Of a stretch of DNA of 64,000 nucleotides, positions 51,630 through 60,860 are shown one piece after another. This stretch comes from Catenibacterium mitsuokai (GTDB lineage: Bacteria; Bacillota_I; Bacilli_A; Erysipelotrichales; Coprobacillaceae). The stretch is from NCBI RefSeq assembly GCF_025148785.1, contig NZ_CP102271.1, positions 1,605,972-1,669,971 of the forward strand. Direction: 5' to 3'. The translations under genes were made by a program, and so were the position numbers. Each line of letters starts with the position of its first letter. Positions within the stretch are counted from its first letter, which is position 1. Under the pieces are notes generated by a model. It was not told where the DNA came from and made no database searches. It saw only the letters and a list, made by a program, of their open reading frames with translations.

Positions 51630-52598
51630 ATGAAAAGAATACTTTCACTTATCCTATGTTTTTCTTTACTTAGTGGCTGTAAGCCTAATAATGAACCCAT
51701 TACTCAAAAAGAGTTCTGTTTAGATACAATTGTCTCTATTACTTTATATGATTCATCTTCAAAAAAGATTCTAAATAACTGCTTTGATTTATGTAAGAAA
51801 TATGAACTACTTTTCTCTACAACGAACACAAATAGTGAACTCTATCAAATTAATCATAATAAGAATAAAACCCAATATCAAACTATTTCTAACGAACTCG
51901 CCTCTGTCATTCAACAGGGACTTTATTATAGTGAGTTATCAAAAGGTGCTTTTGATATTACGATTGGTGCTGTGAGTTCTTTGTGGGATTTCAAGAGTGA
52001 TAAAGCCACTTTGCCCGATGAAACTCTCATAAAAGAAAGTCTTCAATCAGTCAACTATCAAAATATTATCTGTGATCACAAAAGAATACTCTATAAGAAT
52101 CCTGATACAATGATAGATTTAGGTGCAATAGCAAAAGGATATATTGCAGATAAACTTAAAGAGTATTTAATCCAACATAAAGTCAATAATGCCTTGATTA
52201 ATCTTGGCGGTAATATCCTATGTGTCGGAGATAAGATGACAGAAGGATATCGTATTGGAATCACCAATCCTCAAAAAACAGATGCATCTATTATAAGTAC
52301 TAAGATAGAAGATAAATCAGTTGTAACAAGTGGCATTTATCAACGACAGATAAAAGTGAACCATCATGTTTATCATCATATTTTAAACCCTCGTACGGGT
52401 TATAGTTATGATAACGGACTCGCTTCTGTCACTATTGTATCCCCTTCTTCAATGCAGGGTGATGCATTAAGTACTGTATGTTTCTCTTTAGGACTCGAAA
52501 AAGGCAAAGCACTGATTGAATCGCTAGACGATGTAGAAGCATGCTTTATTGATACAAATAATCAAATCACTTATACAAAAAACTTCAATCACTCTTAA
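51630..52598 (+). CDS. apbE: FAD:protein FMN transferase (ApbE lipoprotein)
   Basis: The 322-residue protein attaches FMN covalently to target threonines, chiefly the Rnf subunits D and G here. A lipoprotein signal ends in LLSGC. Family blocks are EFCLDTIVSITLYD, SKGAFDITIGAVSSLW, DLGAIAKGYIADKL and NLGGNILCVG. The ATG at 51630 follows AAGGAGG. It converges on rnfB, with a terminator between, consistent with service to that complex on the outer membrane face. Confidence 0.94.
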   Translation: MKRILSLILCFSLLSGCKPNNEPITQKEFCLDTIVSITLYDSSSKKILNNCFDLCKKYELLFSTTNTNSELYQINHNKNKTQYQTISNELASVIQQGLYYSELSKGAFDITIGAVSSLWDFKSDKATLPDETLIKESLQSVNYQNIICDHKRILYKNPDTMIDLGAIAKGYIADKLKEYLIQHKVNNALINLGGNILCVGDKMTEGYRIGITNPQKTDASIISTKIEDKSVVTSGIYQRQIKVNHHVYHHILNPRTGYSYDNGLASVTIVSPSSMQGDALSTVCFSLGLEKGKALIESLDDVEACFIDTNNQITYTKNFNHS

Positions 52599-52624
52599 AA
52601 AAATCCCAATAAAGGGATTTTTTT
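52598..52624. terminator. Bidirectional terminator between apbE and rnfB
   Basis: AAATCCC (52601-52607) pairs with GGGATTT (52614-52620), with A- and T-runs on either side. Confidence 0.8.
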
Positions 52625-53414
52625 ATTGAATGACTTTTCTAGGACATTTTTCTACACATGCCCCACAGTTTGTGCATTTAGAATAATCTATATGGGCTAA
52701 GAAATCATCGACGGTAATCGCTCCATTTGGACACACTTTAGTACATAAGCGACAGCCAATACAACCTGATTGACAGCTTTTAGTGACAACTGCTCCCTTA
52801 TCATGAGAATTACATTGAACACGATGTATTGCATCATAAGGTACCATTTCAATCAGATGATTAGGACATGCTTCCATACATTTCTGACACCCTTTACATT
52901 TTTCCTTATCTACAACAGCTACACCATCTACAATATGGATTGCATCAAAATCACAAGCCTGTACGCAGCTTCCTAAACCAATACAGCCTGAAACACACAT
53001 CTTACCACCTTTACCTGGCACTAATGCAGCACTTAAACAATCTTTAATACCTGTATAATCAGACACAGGTGTGACTTTATCACATGTTCCCTTACATTTC
53101 ACAAAGGCTGTATAACGTGTACTTGCCTGTGCTTGCTGTCCTAAAATAGAAGCAATCTTTGCGCCTACTTCATTACCTCCTACAGGACATTGATTGCTAG
53201 GTGCTTCTCCTTTTGCAATCGCATGAGCTAAACCATCACACCCTGGATAACCACAGGCCCCACAGTTATTACCTGGAAGAACAGATCTGATTTTCTGTTC
53301 TTTTTCATCTACAACAACCTTAAACTTCTCACTCGCAATACCAAGAACTATTCCAATAAATAGCCCTATCAAACCTACAAGGAGAGTTGCAATCATAATT
53401 GACTTCATATTCAT
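52623..53414 (-). CDS. rnfB: Rnf complex ferredoxin subunit RnfB
   Basis: The 263-residue protein passes electrons from ferredoxin into the Rnf complex. It has an N-terminal membrane helix, the RnfB cluster region (CGACGYPGCDGLA, then CPVGG) and several [4Fe-4S] ferredoxin motifs: CKGCQKCMEAC, CIGCRLCTKVC and CTNCGACVEKC, each with downstream Cys-Pro. Length suits the Clostridia type with extra clusters. It is the last gene of rnfCDGEAB. Confidence 0.96.
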   Translation of the reverse strand: MNMKSIMIATLLVGLIGLFIGIVLGIASEKFKVVVDEKEQKIRSVLPGNNCGACGYPGCDGLAHAIAKGEAPSNQCPVGGNEVGAKIASILGQQAQASTRYTAFVKCKGTCDKVTPVSDYTGIKDCLSAALVPGKGGKMCVSGCIGLGSCVQACDFDAIHIVDGVAVVDKEKCKGCQKCMEACPNHLIEMVPYDAIHRVQCNSHDKGAVVTKSCQSGCIGCRLCTKVCPNGAITVDDFLAHIDYSKCTNCGACVEKCPRKVIQ

Positions 53415-53423
53415 TCTCCCCCT

Positions 53424-53996
53424 TTAAATCAAGCCTGAAAAGCCAATAAAGGCAATGGCCATCAAACCTGCAGTAATCAATACAATAGGAGACCCTTTGA
53501 AGCTATGAGGAATATCATTATCTTCTATTCTTTCTCTAATTCCTGCAAGAATAATAATAGATATAGTGAAGCCTACAGCTGTTCCAAAACCAGCGACAAC
53601 ACTTGTGATGAAATTATAATGATTTTGTACATTCGTCAAAGCCACACCAAGTACGGCACAGTTTGTTGTAATCAGTGGTAAATAAACACCTAGAGACTGA
53701 TACAGCCCTTGTGAATATTTCTTTAAGAATAATTCTACTAATTGGACAAGTGCTGCAATAATAAGAATAAACGCAATTGTTTCTAGATATTCTACATGGA
53801 ATTTCACTAATAATCGATAAAGAAGTGAAGTGACAGCTGAAGCAATCGTAATAACGAATATAACGGCACCTCCCATACCTGCTGCTGTTTCTATTTTCTT
53901 AGAAACACCTAAGAATGGACATAATCCTAAGAATTGAGATAAAACAACATTATTGACTAAAGAGACACTAATTAAAGTTAGAAGTAATGTTTTCAT
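53424..53996 (-). CDS. rnfA: Rnf complex membrane subunit RnfA
   Basis: The 190-residue protein has six helices and the RnfA blocks NNVVLSQFLGLCPFLGVSKK and LPLITTNCAVLGVAL, each with a conserved membrane cysteine that holds a [2Fe-2S] cluster with RnfE. It overlaps rnfE by four bases. It forms the membrane core with RnfD and RnfE. Confidence 0.96.
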   Translation of the reverse strand: MKTLLLTLISVSLVNNVVLSQFLGLCPFLGVSKKIETAAGMGGAVIFVITIASAVTSLLYRLLVKFHVEYLETIAFILIIAALVQLVELFLKKYSQGLYQSLGVYLPLITTNCAVLGVALTNVQNHYNFITSVVAGFGTAVGFTISIIILAGIRERIEDNDIPHSFKGSPIVLITAGLMAIAFIGFSGLI

Positions 53997-54703
53997 TTTT
54001 TCTGCGCCTCCTTCTTATATTCTTCAAAGCAAGTAATACCATGACAATGTGTGCAATCCCCACCACATTCAAGTGTAGAAGAATGTTCAATATTGGTTGC
54101 ACTTGGTAGTTTTAATTTATTTTGTATTGCGGTTAACATGGATAAGACAAAGAATGCCCCTGGAGCCATGATAAAAATAGAAATAGGTTCATAGGCTTTT
54201 GGCATGATTGTATAACCAAAAGCAGTACCAGCACCTAAAAGTTCTCTCACGAGTCCAATGCAGGTAAGGGCTAAAGTAAATCCTAAACCCATACCTACAC
54301 CATCTAATATAGAAAGAATAGGATTATTCTTAGATGCAAAGGCTTCTGCACGGCCCAGAATAATACAGTTAACTACAATAAGAGGAATATAAATACCTAA
54401 TGTATCATATAAAGATGGAAGATTTGCCTGTAATAGGAGCTGTACAACAGTCACAAGAGTGGCCACGATGACTATATAAGCTGGAATTCTAACACGTTCA
54501 GGAATAATCTTACGTAATGCGGAAATCACAAAGTTACTCATAATAAGTACAGCCATTGTCGTAAGTCCCATACCCATCCCACTCATAGCTGAAGTTGTAA
54601 CAGCAAGAGTTGGACACATACCTAACATCAAGACAAATGTAGGATTTTCTTTAATAATGCCATTATAGACTGGCTTGATATATTTATTCATGTTGTCCAT
54701 CAC
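53993..54703 (-). CDS. rnfE: Rnf complex membrane subunit RnfE, with a C-terminal cysteine tail
   Basis: The 236-residue protein has about six helices and the mirror blocks PTFVLMLGMCPTLAVT and LIVVNCIILGRAEA, the paired cysteines meeting those of RnfA. The last 25 residues, beyond the final helix, contain C213-x3-C217-x2-C220-x4-C225 (CGGDCTHCHGITC), an extra cluster-like tail on a hydrophilic segment. It overlaps rnfG by 20 bases and rnfA by 4. Confidence 0.95.
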   Translation of the reverse strand: MMDNMNKYIKPVYNGIIKENPTFVLMLGMCPTLAVTTSAMSGMGMGLTTMAVLIMSNFVISALRKIIPERVRIPAYIVIVATLVTVVQLLLQANLPSLYDTLGIYIPLIVVNCIILGRAEAFASKNNPILSILDGVGMGLGFTLALTCIGLVRELLGAGTAFGYTIMPKAYEPISIFIMAPGAFFVLSMLTAIQNKLKLPSATNIEHSSTLECGGDCTHCHGITCFEEYKKEAQKK

Positions 54704-55304
54704 CTTTCAACAGATCATAGAAATCAAGGGCACCATTGACACCATTTGTGACAGCTTTAGAAGTAATAGTGGCACTAGAAAGAGAATCAATCTCATTATC
54801 CTTCTCTTTACCTGTTTTAGTAATGACAAATGAATCCACCTTCTTATTCAAATATTGTAATCTAAAAGATTCATTCTTCGCGTTCATACCAAGCCCTACT
54901 GTTTCATTAATAGATAAGATTTCTACACCTTTAATCTGTTTATTCAAATCAATTCCAATAATAAGTTCTATTTCACCACCAAAGCCATCTTTATCAGTTA
55001 CCTGAATAACATAGCCTTGTAGTTTATTATCTTTATAAGCCCCTAAAGCATTAGTGATTTCAATACCATTTTTACCGTAATCTTTTGTAAGAAGCTTTGG
55101 ACTCTGTTGAATGAGTTTACTGTAATCTGCCTTGAAATCATCTGCTTCACTCATAACCTGCTTATAGGCAAGAAGCTTTGTTTCTTCCTGTTTTGCGGCT
55201 ATTTTATCTTTTGTAGAATTATAAACAAAACCAAGGAGACATCCAGATACAATAGTAATGATAAATAAGATGCATGTATCCTTGATGATTCTCTTTATAT
55301 TCAT
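54684..55304 (-). CDS. rnfG: Rnf complex flavoprotein subunit RnfG
   Basis: The 206-residue protein has one N-terminal membrane helix and an external FMN-binding domain. The covalent FMN site is probably the Thr in SLSSATITSKAV, a variant of the S-(G/S)-A-T motif used by ApbE. GFGGEIELIIGID and NETVGLGMN are family blocks. It overlaps rnfD by 4 and rnfE by 20 bases. Confidence 0.94.
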   Translation of the reverse strand: MNIKRIIKDTCILFIITIVSGCLLGFVYNSTKDKIAAKQEETKLLAYKQVMSEADDFKADYSKLIQQSPKLLTKDYGKNGIEITNALGAYKDNKLQGYVIQVTDKDGFGGEIELIIGIDLNKQIKGVEILSINETVGLGMNAKNESFRLQYLNKKVDSFVITKTGKEKDNEIDSLSSATITSKAVTNGVNGALDFYDLLKGDGQHE

Positions 55305-56230
55305 GATACCACCGCCCTCTTTGTTTTATAGAGAAGTGTATATTTCTCAATAAGAGGTACAACAAGATTACCTAGAATAATCGCATAAGAAACACCTTCT
55401 GTGGTTGTCCCAAAAAATCTAAATAAACCAGTGAGTATTCCTATTAAAATACCAAAAACAATCTGGCCTTCAAAATTAATAGGTGTTGTCACATAATCAG
55501 TGGCCATAAAGAAGCAGCCAAGCATTAAGCCTCCTCCACATAACTGACATGCGAGGTAATAGAAATCAAAACGGAATGGTGAAAAAATAAGCGTAAAGAG
55601 TGAGAAAGATAGAAGATAAGCCACTGGTATAGTTGGTTTAATGACTCTCTTTACTAACATATAAGCGCCACCTAGTAGAATCATCAAAGTGGATGTTTCA
55701 CCAATAGTCCCTGCTGTTGTACCGATAAATAAACGGAACAAGTCATAATGAGATCTCGTTTCAAGAATTGCGAGTGGCGTTGCAGTAGTGATACCATCAA
55801 AGACGAAATTTGTCATTCGTCCAGTAAATGAAATAAGCAAGAAACAGCGTGCTGCCAAGGCAGGATTCATAAAATTCTGTCCTAGTCCACCATATAACTG
55901 TTTCACAATAATAATCGCAAATAGAGCACCAATGACTGGTATCCATAAAGGAACAGTGGATGGAAGATTTAATGCAAGAATGAGTCCTGTTACAATTGCA
56001 GAACAATCCTTGATTGTAATAGGCTTCTTCATAAAGTATTCAAATAGATATTCAGATAATACACAAGTAAGCACTGATACAACGACAATAAGTGCTGCAT
56101 TTAACTTAAATTGATAAATTCCATAAAGTGTTGCAGGCATCAAGGCGATAATGACATCAATCATAATACGTGTTGTATCTGTTTGATCACGTACATGAGG
56201 TGATGATGATGTATGTAATAGTTTATTCAT
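55301..56230 (-). CDS. rnfD: Rnf complex membrane flavoprotein subunit RnfD
   Basis: The 309-residue protein has about ten helices. The covalent FMN threonine is in DGITTATPLAIL. GGLGQNFMNPALAARCFLL is a family block. RnfD is thought to form part of the ion path, Na+ or H+ not being decidable here. It lies 9 bases after rnfC and overlaps rnfG by 4. Confidence 0.95.
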   Translation of the reverse strand: MNKLLHTSSSPHVRDQTDTTRIMIDVIIALMPATLYGIYQFKLNAALIVVVSVLTCVLSEYLFEYFMKKPITIKDCSAIVTGLILALNLPSTVPLWIPVIGALFAIIIVKQLYGGLGQNFMNPALAARCFLLISFTGRMTNFVFDGITTATPLAILETRSHYDLFRLFIGTTAGTIGETSTLMILLGGAYMLVKRVIKPTIPVAYLLSFSLFTLIFSPFRFDFYYLACQLCGGGLMLGCFFMATDYVTTPINFEGQIVFGILIGILTGLFRFFGTTTEGVSYAIILGNLVVPLIEKYTLLYKTKRAVVS

Positions 56231-56239
56231 AACATTCCC

Positions 56240-57550
56240 CTACTTTCTTTTAAGAGATGCAACAATTGACTTACATTTTCTAATAGCCTGTGTCATATTT
56301 CTTTTTGCAGGACATACATAACTGCAGCATCCACATTCTATACATTCCATACCATTCAGTTGTATGAATGTATTGATATCATTCTTCAAAGAAGCTTGAT
56401 TTAGCTTTTGAGGAATGAGATGACTTGGACAGGCATCTATACAGCGTCCACATCTAATACAAGCTGTAGGCGTATTTAATGCCACTTCATCATGAGTAAA
56501 AGCAAGAATAGAACTGCTTGTCTTTATTGCAGGAATATGAAGAGAAATAAGTGAACTACCCATCATTGGACCTCCACTGATGATTTTCTCTACATTCTCT
56601 TTCAAACCGCCACGCGATTCAACAATAAACTGGAAATCAGTTCCTACAGGAACCTCTACATTACAAGGAGTATTTACTCCTTCTCCTGTAAGAGTCATGA
56701 CTGTAGAAATTAAAGGACGATCATATTTAATCGCATCTCTAATCGCAAGAACTGTGGCCACATTATCTACAATACAACCCACATCAAGAGGAAGCATCTT
56801 TGAATTGAGTCTTCTTCCAGTCAATGCTTCTATCAACATTCTTTCTCCACCCTGTGGATATTTGGTCTTCAATACTTTAACGCTTATTCTTTCTTCATGT
56901 TCGCATAGTTTTTCTAATGTATGAATCGCTTCTTTCTTATTATCTTCGATTCCAATATAGCCAACAGCATGAGGATAAAGAGTTAACATGATCTTTAATC
57001 CTTCAATCAGTTCTTTAGATCTTTCAAGCATCAAACGATAGTCAGATGTAAGATAAGGCTCACACTCAGCTCCATTCACAATAACATATTCTATTTTTTC
57101 TGGTTCTTTTACATTGAGCTTCACATGTGTTGGGAACCCTGCCCCACCTAGGCCAACTACACCTGCATTTTTTACTTTTTCTATCTTTTCTTCAAAAGTA
57201 AGTGTATCGATATTATTTTCATGTGCCTCATAATCCGATGTATAATTTCCATCATTTTCTATAACGACTGCATCCTGATAATGACCTGATGCATCCTGTC
57301 TTTTTTCAATACGTTTCACAATACCAGAGACAGAAGACATTATATTGGCTGATACATAACCACCCGCCTGAGCAATCAATGTACCTACATGCACTTCATC
57401 TTTAACCTTTACTACAGGAATACTTGGTGCACCAATATGCTGTTTCATTAAAAAAACAACCTCCTGACTGGCTTCTAATTTTTCTATTTGTTTATCTTTC
57501 GTATATTCTTTTCCATCATAGGGATGGACGCCACCTCTAAAAGTAATCAT
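56240..57550 (-). CDS. rnfC: Rnf complex NADH-binding subunit RnfC
   Basis: The 436-residue protein carries an N-terminal lipoyl-like domain (HIGAPSIPVVKVKDEV), the FMN/NADH-binding domain of the NuoF type (GLGGAGFPTHVKL, NGAECEPYLTSDYRLM, YPQGGERMLI) and two [4Fe-4S] motifs (CIRCGRCIDACPSHL, CIECGCCSYVCPA). It accepts or delivers electrons to NAD+. It begins the operon; minus-strand TAAAAT near 57574-57579 could be the -10, and GGAGA precedes the ATG. Confidence 0.96.
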   Translation of the reverse strand: MITFRGGVHPYDGKEYTKDKQIEKLEASQEVVFLMKQHIGAPSIPVVKVKDEVHVGTLIAQAGGYVSANIMSSVSGIVKRIEKRQDASGHYQDAVVIENDGNYTSDYEAHENNIDTLTFEEKIEKVKNAGVVGLGGAGFPTHVKLNVKEPEKIEYVIVNGAECEPYLTSDYRLMLERSKELIEGLKIMLTLYPHAVGYIGIEDNKKEAIHTLEKLCEHEERISVKVLKTKYPQGGERMLIEALTGRRLNSKMLPLDVGCIVDNVATVLAIRDAIKYDRPLISTVMTLTGEGVNTPCNVEVPVGTDFQFIVESRGGLKENVEKIISGGPMMGSSLISLHIPAIKTSSSILAFTHDEVALNTPTACIRCGRCIDACPSHLIPQKLNQASLKNDINTFIQLNGMECIECGCCSYVCPAKRNMTQAIRKCKSIVASLKRK

Positions 57551-57649
57551 ATCTCAAATCTCCTTTAATACTATTTTAGGACGATGCGAGGAAAAATGAA
57601 AGCCTTTACATTAAGTTAATTTATTCACTAGACGTTTATAAATTCACAT

Positions 57650-57677
57650 AAAAAAAGACCATGCATTGAGCATGGTC
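57650..57677 (-). terminator. Terminator of the GH1 gene
   Basis: GACCATGC (57657-57664) pairs with GCATGGTC (57670-57677), followed on the minus strand by TTTTTTT. Confidence 0.88.
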
Positions 57678-57687
57678 GAAGCAAGTA

Positions 57688-59100
57688 TTAGTCTAAATCA
57701 GCACCGTTAGATTCAAATACTTTCTTGATATAATTATAAGATTTCTTTGGAATACGTTTCATATCTCTTAAATCTTTATTTGTTCTATTAACATAAACAA
57801 ATCCATAACGCTTATCCATATTACACATACTAGCTAGGATATCGATTGGTCCCCAAGTAATATAACCTAAGCAGTCTACACCATCTTCAAACATTGCGTT
57901 TTCCATTTCACGAATATGGTCTCTATGATAATTAATACGATAATCATCTTCGATTGTACGACCTTCAGCAAGCATTTTGTCTACTTCTTCCTGAGTCATA
58001 TCTTCACGCCATCCAATACCATTTTCAAGTACGAATACTGGTAAACCTGTTCTATGATGTAAATCATTTAAAGTCCATCTGAATCCAACTGGATCGATTT
58101 CCCAATGCCATTCATTGGCTTCACAATGAGGATTCTGGATCTGCTGTTCATTCACACAGTCACAAGCGGGTCTTTCATAATCAAAGACACCAGTCTTAAC
58201 TGTATTAGAACGATAATAAGAGAATGCGATATAGTCTACAGTATATTTTAATAGTTCTTCATCGCCTTCTTCAAATGTAGGCATCCATCCACGATTTTCT
58301 AAGTAAGCATTCCAGTAATCAGGATATTTACCCTGTGCAAATGTATCAACAAGATAACCATTTAATAAGTTATAAGCCTGAGAGGCGAATAAATTATTTT
58401 CTGGGCTATTATCATAAGCATAAATATTAGTGATGGCACCCATACCACAGAACTTAGCATCTAGCTGCATTTCTCTTAAAGCACGTACTGCTTTACAATG
58501 AGCCATCATAACATTGTGGTTTACCTGATATAAATGTTTAGGAAGACTTACACCTTCAGGAATTTCTTCAGCGTTAGAAACTCTTAACATCATTGAATGA
58601 AGGTTCTGTTCATTGAATGACATCCAATGTTTCACTCTATCACCGAATCTTTCAATACAAACTTTTGCATATCTTTCAAAACAGTCTACAACATATCTTG
58701 AAGCAAAACCATTGTAGTTCTTTACAAGATGATAAGGCATATCGAAATGTACTAAAGTGATCATTGGTTCAATGCCTGCAGCAAGTAGCTTATCAATTAA
58801 ATCACTGTAGAACTTTACACCTTCTTCGTTTACTGGTTCATCTAATGTACCATTAGGAATGATACGGCTCCAGCAGATTGAGAAACGATAGAAGTTGAAT
58901 CCCATACCTTTCATTAAAGCAATATCTTCATCATAACGAGTGTATTCATCAATTGCATCGTTCCAGTCAGAGAATTCAGGGTTCATAGGTCTTACGTCAT
59001 AGATACAAACACCCTTTCCCCCTTCATTTCTGTGTCCTTCAGTCTGGAATGATGATACTGAACCACCCCAGTAAAAATCTTTTGGCATTTTTCTTTCCAT
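57688..59100 (-). CDS. GH1 family glycosidase (6-phospho-beta-glucosidase/beta-glucosidase)
   Basis: The 470-residue enzyme is a glycoside hydrolase family 1 TIM barrel. The N-terminal FYWGGSVSSFQTEG, the acid/base glutamate in SFNEQN (with Gln in place of the usual Pro), and the nucleophile glutamate in VLENGIGW are visible. The C-terminal DYRINYHRDHIREM is typical of the group that acts on phosphorylated or free beta-glucosides; no PTS EII is beside it. The ATG at 59100 has AAGGAG 9 bases upstream and gives the usual length. Confidence 0.92.
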   Translation of the reverse strand: MERKMPKDFYWGGSVSSFQTEGHRNEGGKGVCIYDVRPMNPEFSDWNDAIDEYTRYDEDIALMKGMGFNFYRFSICWSRIIPNGTLDEPVNEEGVKFYSDLIDKLLAAGIEPMITLVHFDMPYHLVKNYNGFASRYVVDCFERYAKVCIERFGDRVKHWMSFNEQNLHSMMLRVSNAEEIPEGVSLPKHLYQVNHNVMMAHCKAVRALREMQLDAKFCGMGAITNIYAYDNSPENNLFASQAYNLLNGYLVDTFAQGKYPDYWNAYLENRGWMPTFEEGDEELLKYTVDYIAFSYYRSNTVKTGVFDYERPACDCVNEQQIQNPHCEANEWHWEIDPVGFRWTLNDLHHRTGLPVFVLENGIGWREDMTQEEVDKMLAEGRTIEDDYRINYHRDHIREMENAMFEDGVDCLGYITWGPIDILASMCNMDKRYGFVYVNRTNKDLRDMKRIPKKSYNYIKKVFESNGADLD

Positions 59101-59232
59101 TTTATGTGTCTCCTTTATCTTATGAACACATCCTATCAATCACGCCCCACAAATGTAAACTGTTTCAGGGTTGATTATTATAACGTTTCATAAAATATAC
59201 AAAAAATGATTAATTAATGAAACCCCGTTTCA

Positions 59233-60438
59233 TTAATTTAAAAGGATGTACATAAGATAGTCTTTAATATCCTGTCTTTTAGCTTCTATCTGTAAATAGA
59301 TATAATCATCGCGATAGTCAACCTGTTCCACATAGGTATGCTCATAGAGATATTTGAAATCTTCCCCCTTATCATAAGGAATACCTAATTGGAAAGTTTC
59401 ATAATCCTTAAAGAGGATATGACTTATTTCATCTTCTAACAAGTCTAAACCAATCTTTTCCTTCGCAGATATAAAAACATAGGGAGCTACAGGATGTACA
59501 TAACCATACTTATTTAAATCAACCTTGTTGTACACATAGATCATAGGTGTATTTTCAACACCTAATTCTTCTAATACCTTATTGGTTGTATCAACCTGTA
59601 ATTGATAATCTTCAAAACTTGAATCAACAACATGGAGTAATAAATCTGCTTCTTTCACTTCTTCTAAAGTGGAACGGAATGCCTGAATCAGATTGTGTGG
59701 TAAACGTTCAATAAAACCAACTGTATCAGTAAGCAAGCATGTATGATTCTTAATCTTTATATTTCTAGTAGAAGTCTGTAATGTTGCAAATAACATATCC
59801 TTCTCAAATACTTTTTTCTCTTTATTCTGACATAAAGTATTAAGCAAAGTAGACTTTCCACTATTTGTATAACCGACCAAGGCAATCACAGGGACATTAT
59901 TACGTTTACGTCTTTCTCTTTGTGTTTGTCTTTGTTTTACAATCTGTGCCAGTTCTTTTCTAGAACGGGACAACTTTCTAGAGATAATACGACGATCTAA
60001 CTCAATCTGTTTTTCACCAGATCCTCTAAACCCAGAACCACCTTGCTGATGTGACATATGTTCCTGCATTCCCGCAAGTCTTGGTAATAAATATTGGTCT
60101 CTGGCTATTTCTACCTGTAATTTTGCTTCTTTTGTCTGTGCACGCTGTTCAAATATACGAAGAATTAAATCTGTACGATCTGTTACTTCTGTTTGTAATT
60201 GATCAGTAAGGTTCTTTACCTGTAATGGCGATAGTTCATCATCAAAGATAACCATTTCTCCATCTAATCTTAATCTGATTTCTTCTATTTTACCTTTACC
60301 AATATAAGTGGCAGGATTAATTTTTTCTAATTTCTGAATAACAACATCTTCTACTTCAATATCACATGCAATACATAATGATTTGAGTTCATCTATGTAG
60401 AAGGGATTGTCCGATGTCATAACTAATATAGCTTTCAT
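59233..60438 (-). CDS. hflX: Ribosome-associated GTPase HflX
   Basis: This 401-residue GTPase rescues stalled 70S ribosomes, mainly after heat or antibiotic stress. The N-terminal HflX domain includes LVMTSDNPFYIDELKSL and LPRLAGMQEHMSHQQGGSG; the G domain has GYTNSGKSTLLNTL (G1), DTVGFIERLPHNL (G3) and YNKVDL (G4). Length is typical. A hairpin (59214-59236) overlaps its stop and could end transcription weakly. Its promoter contains a palindrome around the -10 box. Confidence 0.95.
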   Translation of the reverse strand: MKAILVMTSDNPFYIDELKSLCIACDIEVEDVVIQKLEKINPATYIGKGKIEEIRLRLDGEMVIFDDELSPLQVKNLTDQLQTEVTDRTDLILRIFEQRAQTKEAKLQVEIARDQYLLPRLAGMQEHMSHQQGGSGFRGSGEKQIELDRRIISRKLSRSRKELAQIVKQRQTQRERRKRNNVPVIALVGYTNSGKSTLLNTLCQNKEKKVFEKDMLFATLQTSTRNIKIKNHTCLLTDTVGFIERLPHNLIQAFRSTLEEVKEADLLLHVVDSSFEDYQLQVDTTNKVLEELGVENTPMIYVYNKVDLNKYGYVHPVAPYVFISAKEKIGLDLLEDEISHILFKDYETFQLGIPYDKGEDFKYLYEHTYVEQVDYRDDYIYLQIEAKRQDIKDYLMYILLN

Positions 60439-60482
60439 TGATACTCTTATTCTACTTAAAAAAGAAGAATTCCTTTCTTTGG

Positions 60483-60506
60483 ACTCGTGTCTATTATAAC
60501 ACGAGT
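60483..60506 (-). promoter_or_regulatory. hflX promoter with palindrome around the -10 box
   Basis: ACTCGTGT (60483-60490) and ACACGAGT (60499-60506) enclose minus-strand TATAAT (60493-60498); a weak -35 (GAATTC) lies 17 bp upstream. The symmetrical site is a repressor-like operator or a hairpin; there is no upstream plus-strand gene that it could terminate. Confidence 0.5.
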
Positions 60507-60550
60507 TTTAGAAAAGAATTCTTCTAATATTATAGATATCTAAAGAGATA

Positions 60551-60579
60551 GTGATAACTTATTCAATTTATATTATAAT
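60551..60579 (+). promoter_or_regulatory. Plus-strand promoter of the small structured locus
   Basis: GTGATA (60551-60556) and a perfect TATAAT (60574-60579) are 17 bp apart; a short RBS-led frame (60599-60634, GTG start, 11 codons) follows. Confidence 0.5.
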
Positions 60580-60599
60580 AGGCATTGGAGGCAATAAAG

Positions 60600-60644
60600 T
60601 GGTAAAAGAAAAGCGTTTCGAATTACAGGGTTAATCGAAACGCT
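60600..60644 (-). terminator. Minus-strand intrinsic terminator in the small structured locus
   Basis: A perfect 10-bp stem (60612-60621 with 60635-60644, 13-base loop) is followed on the minus strand by TTTTCTTTT. No T-run follows on the plus strand, so it should end a leftward RNA. Confidence 0.6.
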
Positions 60645-60728
60645 AGTGATTAGAATCATTTCTTTAATTAGATGGACTCTAATCTTGGTAAACCAAATTA
60701 AATAATGGCTTGAGAGGCTAGTCCTCTC
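60605..60728 (-). ncRNA. Candidate antisense/small RNA opposite the micro-ORF leader
   Basis: A leftward promoter is possible at 60732-60759 (TTGAAA, 16 bp, TAATGG; or TGTTTT-16-TACAAT). The RNA would start near 60727 with a GAGAGG/CCTCTC hairpin (60712-60728), contain a GATTAGA/TCTAATC pairing (60648-60654 with 60678-60684), and end at the terminator near 60605. The boxes are weak and no protein is encoded. Confidence 0.35.
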
Positions 60729-60767
60729 TTCCCATTACTATTGTAATACTACTTTTCAAAGAAAACA

Positions 60768-60848
60768 ATGAACAAATTATTCTTAAAAGCAATTGAACTC
60801 ATCGGACTTATTGCAGCACTCGTATTCTTAATTTCATATTTATTATAA
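60768..60848 (+). CDS. Micro-ORF: 26-residue hydrophobic peptide
   Basis: The frame MNKLFLKAIELIGLIAAL then VFLISYLL would make a single membrane helix of 26 residues with a short basic start. The ribosome site is poor (AAAGAAA). It is followed after 12 bases by the RBS-led gene at 60861. Its length and hydrophobicity resemble small toxic or regulatory membrane peptides, but I know no homologue. Coding status is unproven. Confidence 0.42.
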   Translation: MNKLFLKAIELIGLIAALVFLISYLL

Positions 60849-60860
60849 GGAGAGGCAATC

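Noticed and set aside
59214-59236. Strong hairpin TTAATGAAAC-CCC-GTTTCATTAA at the hflX stop
   Set aside because: It has no T-run directly after the stem on the minus strand, so I did not list it as a terminator; it may still act weakly.
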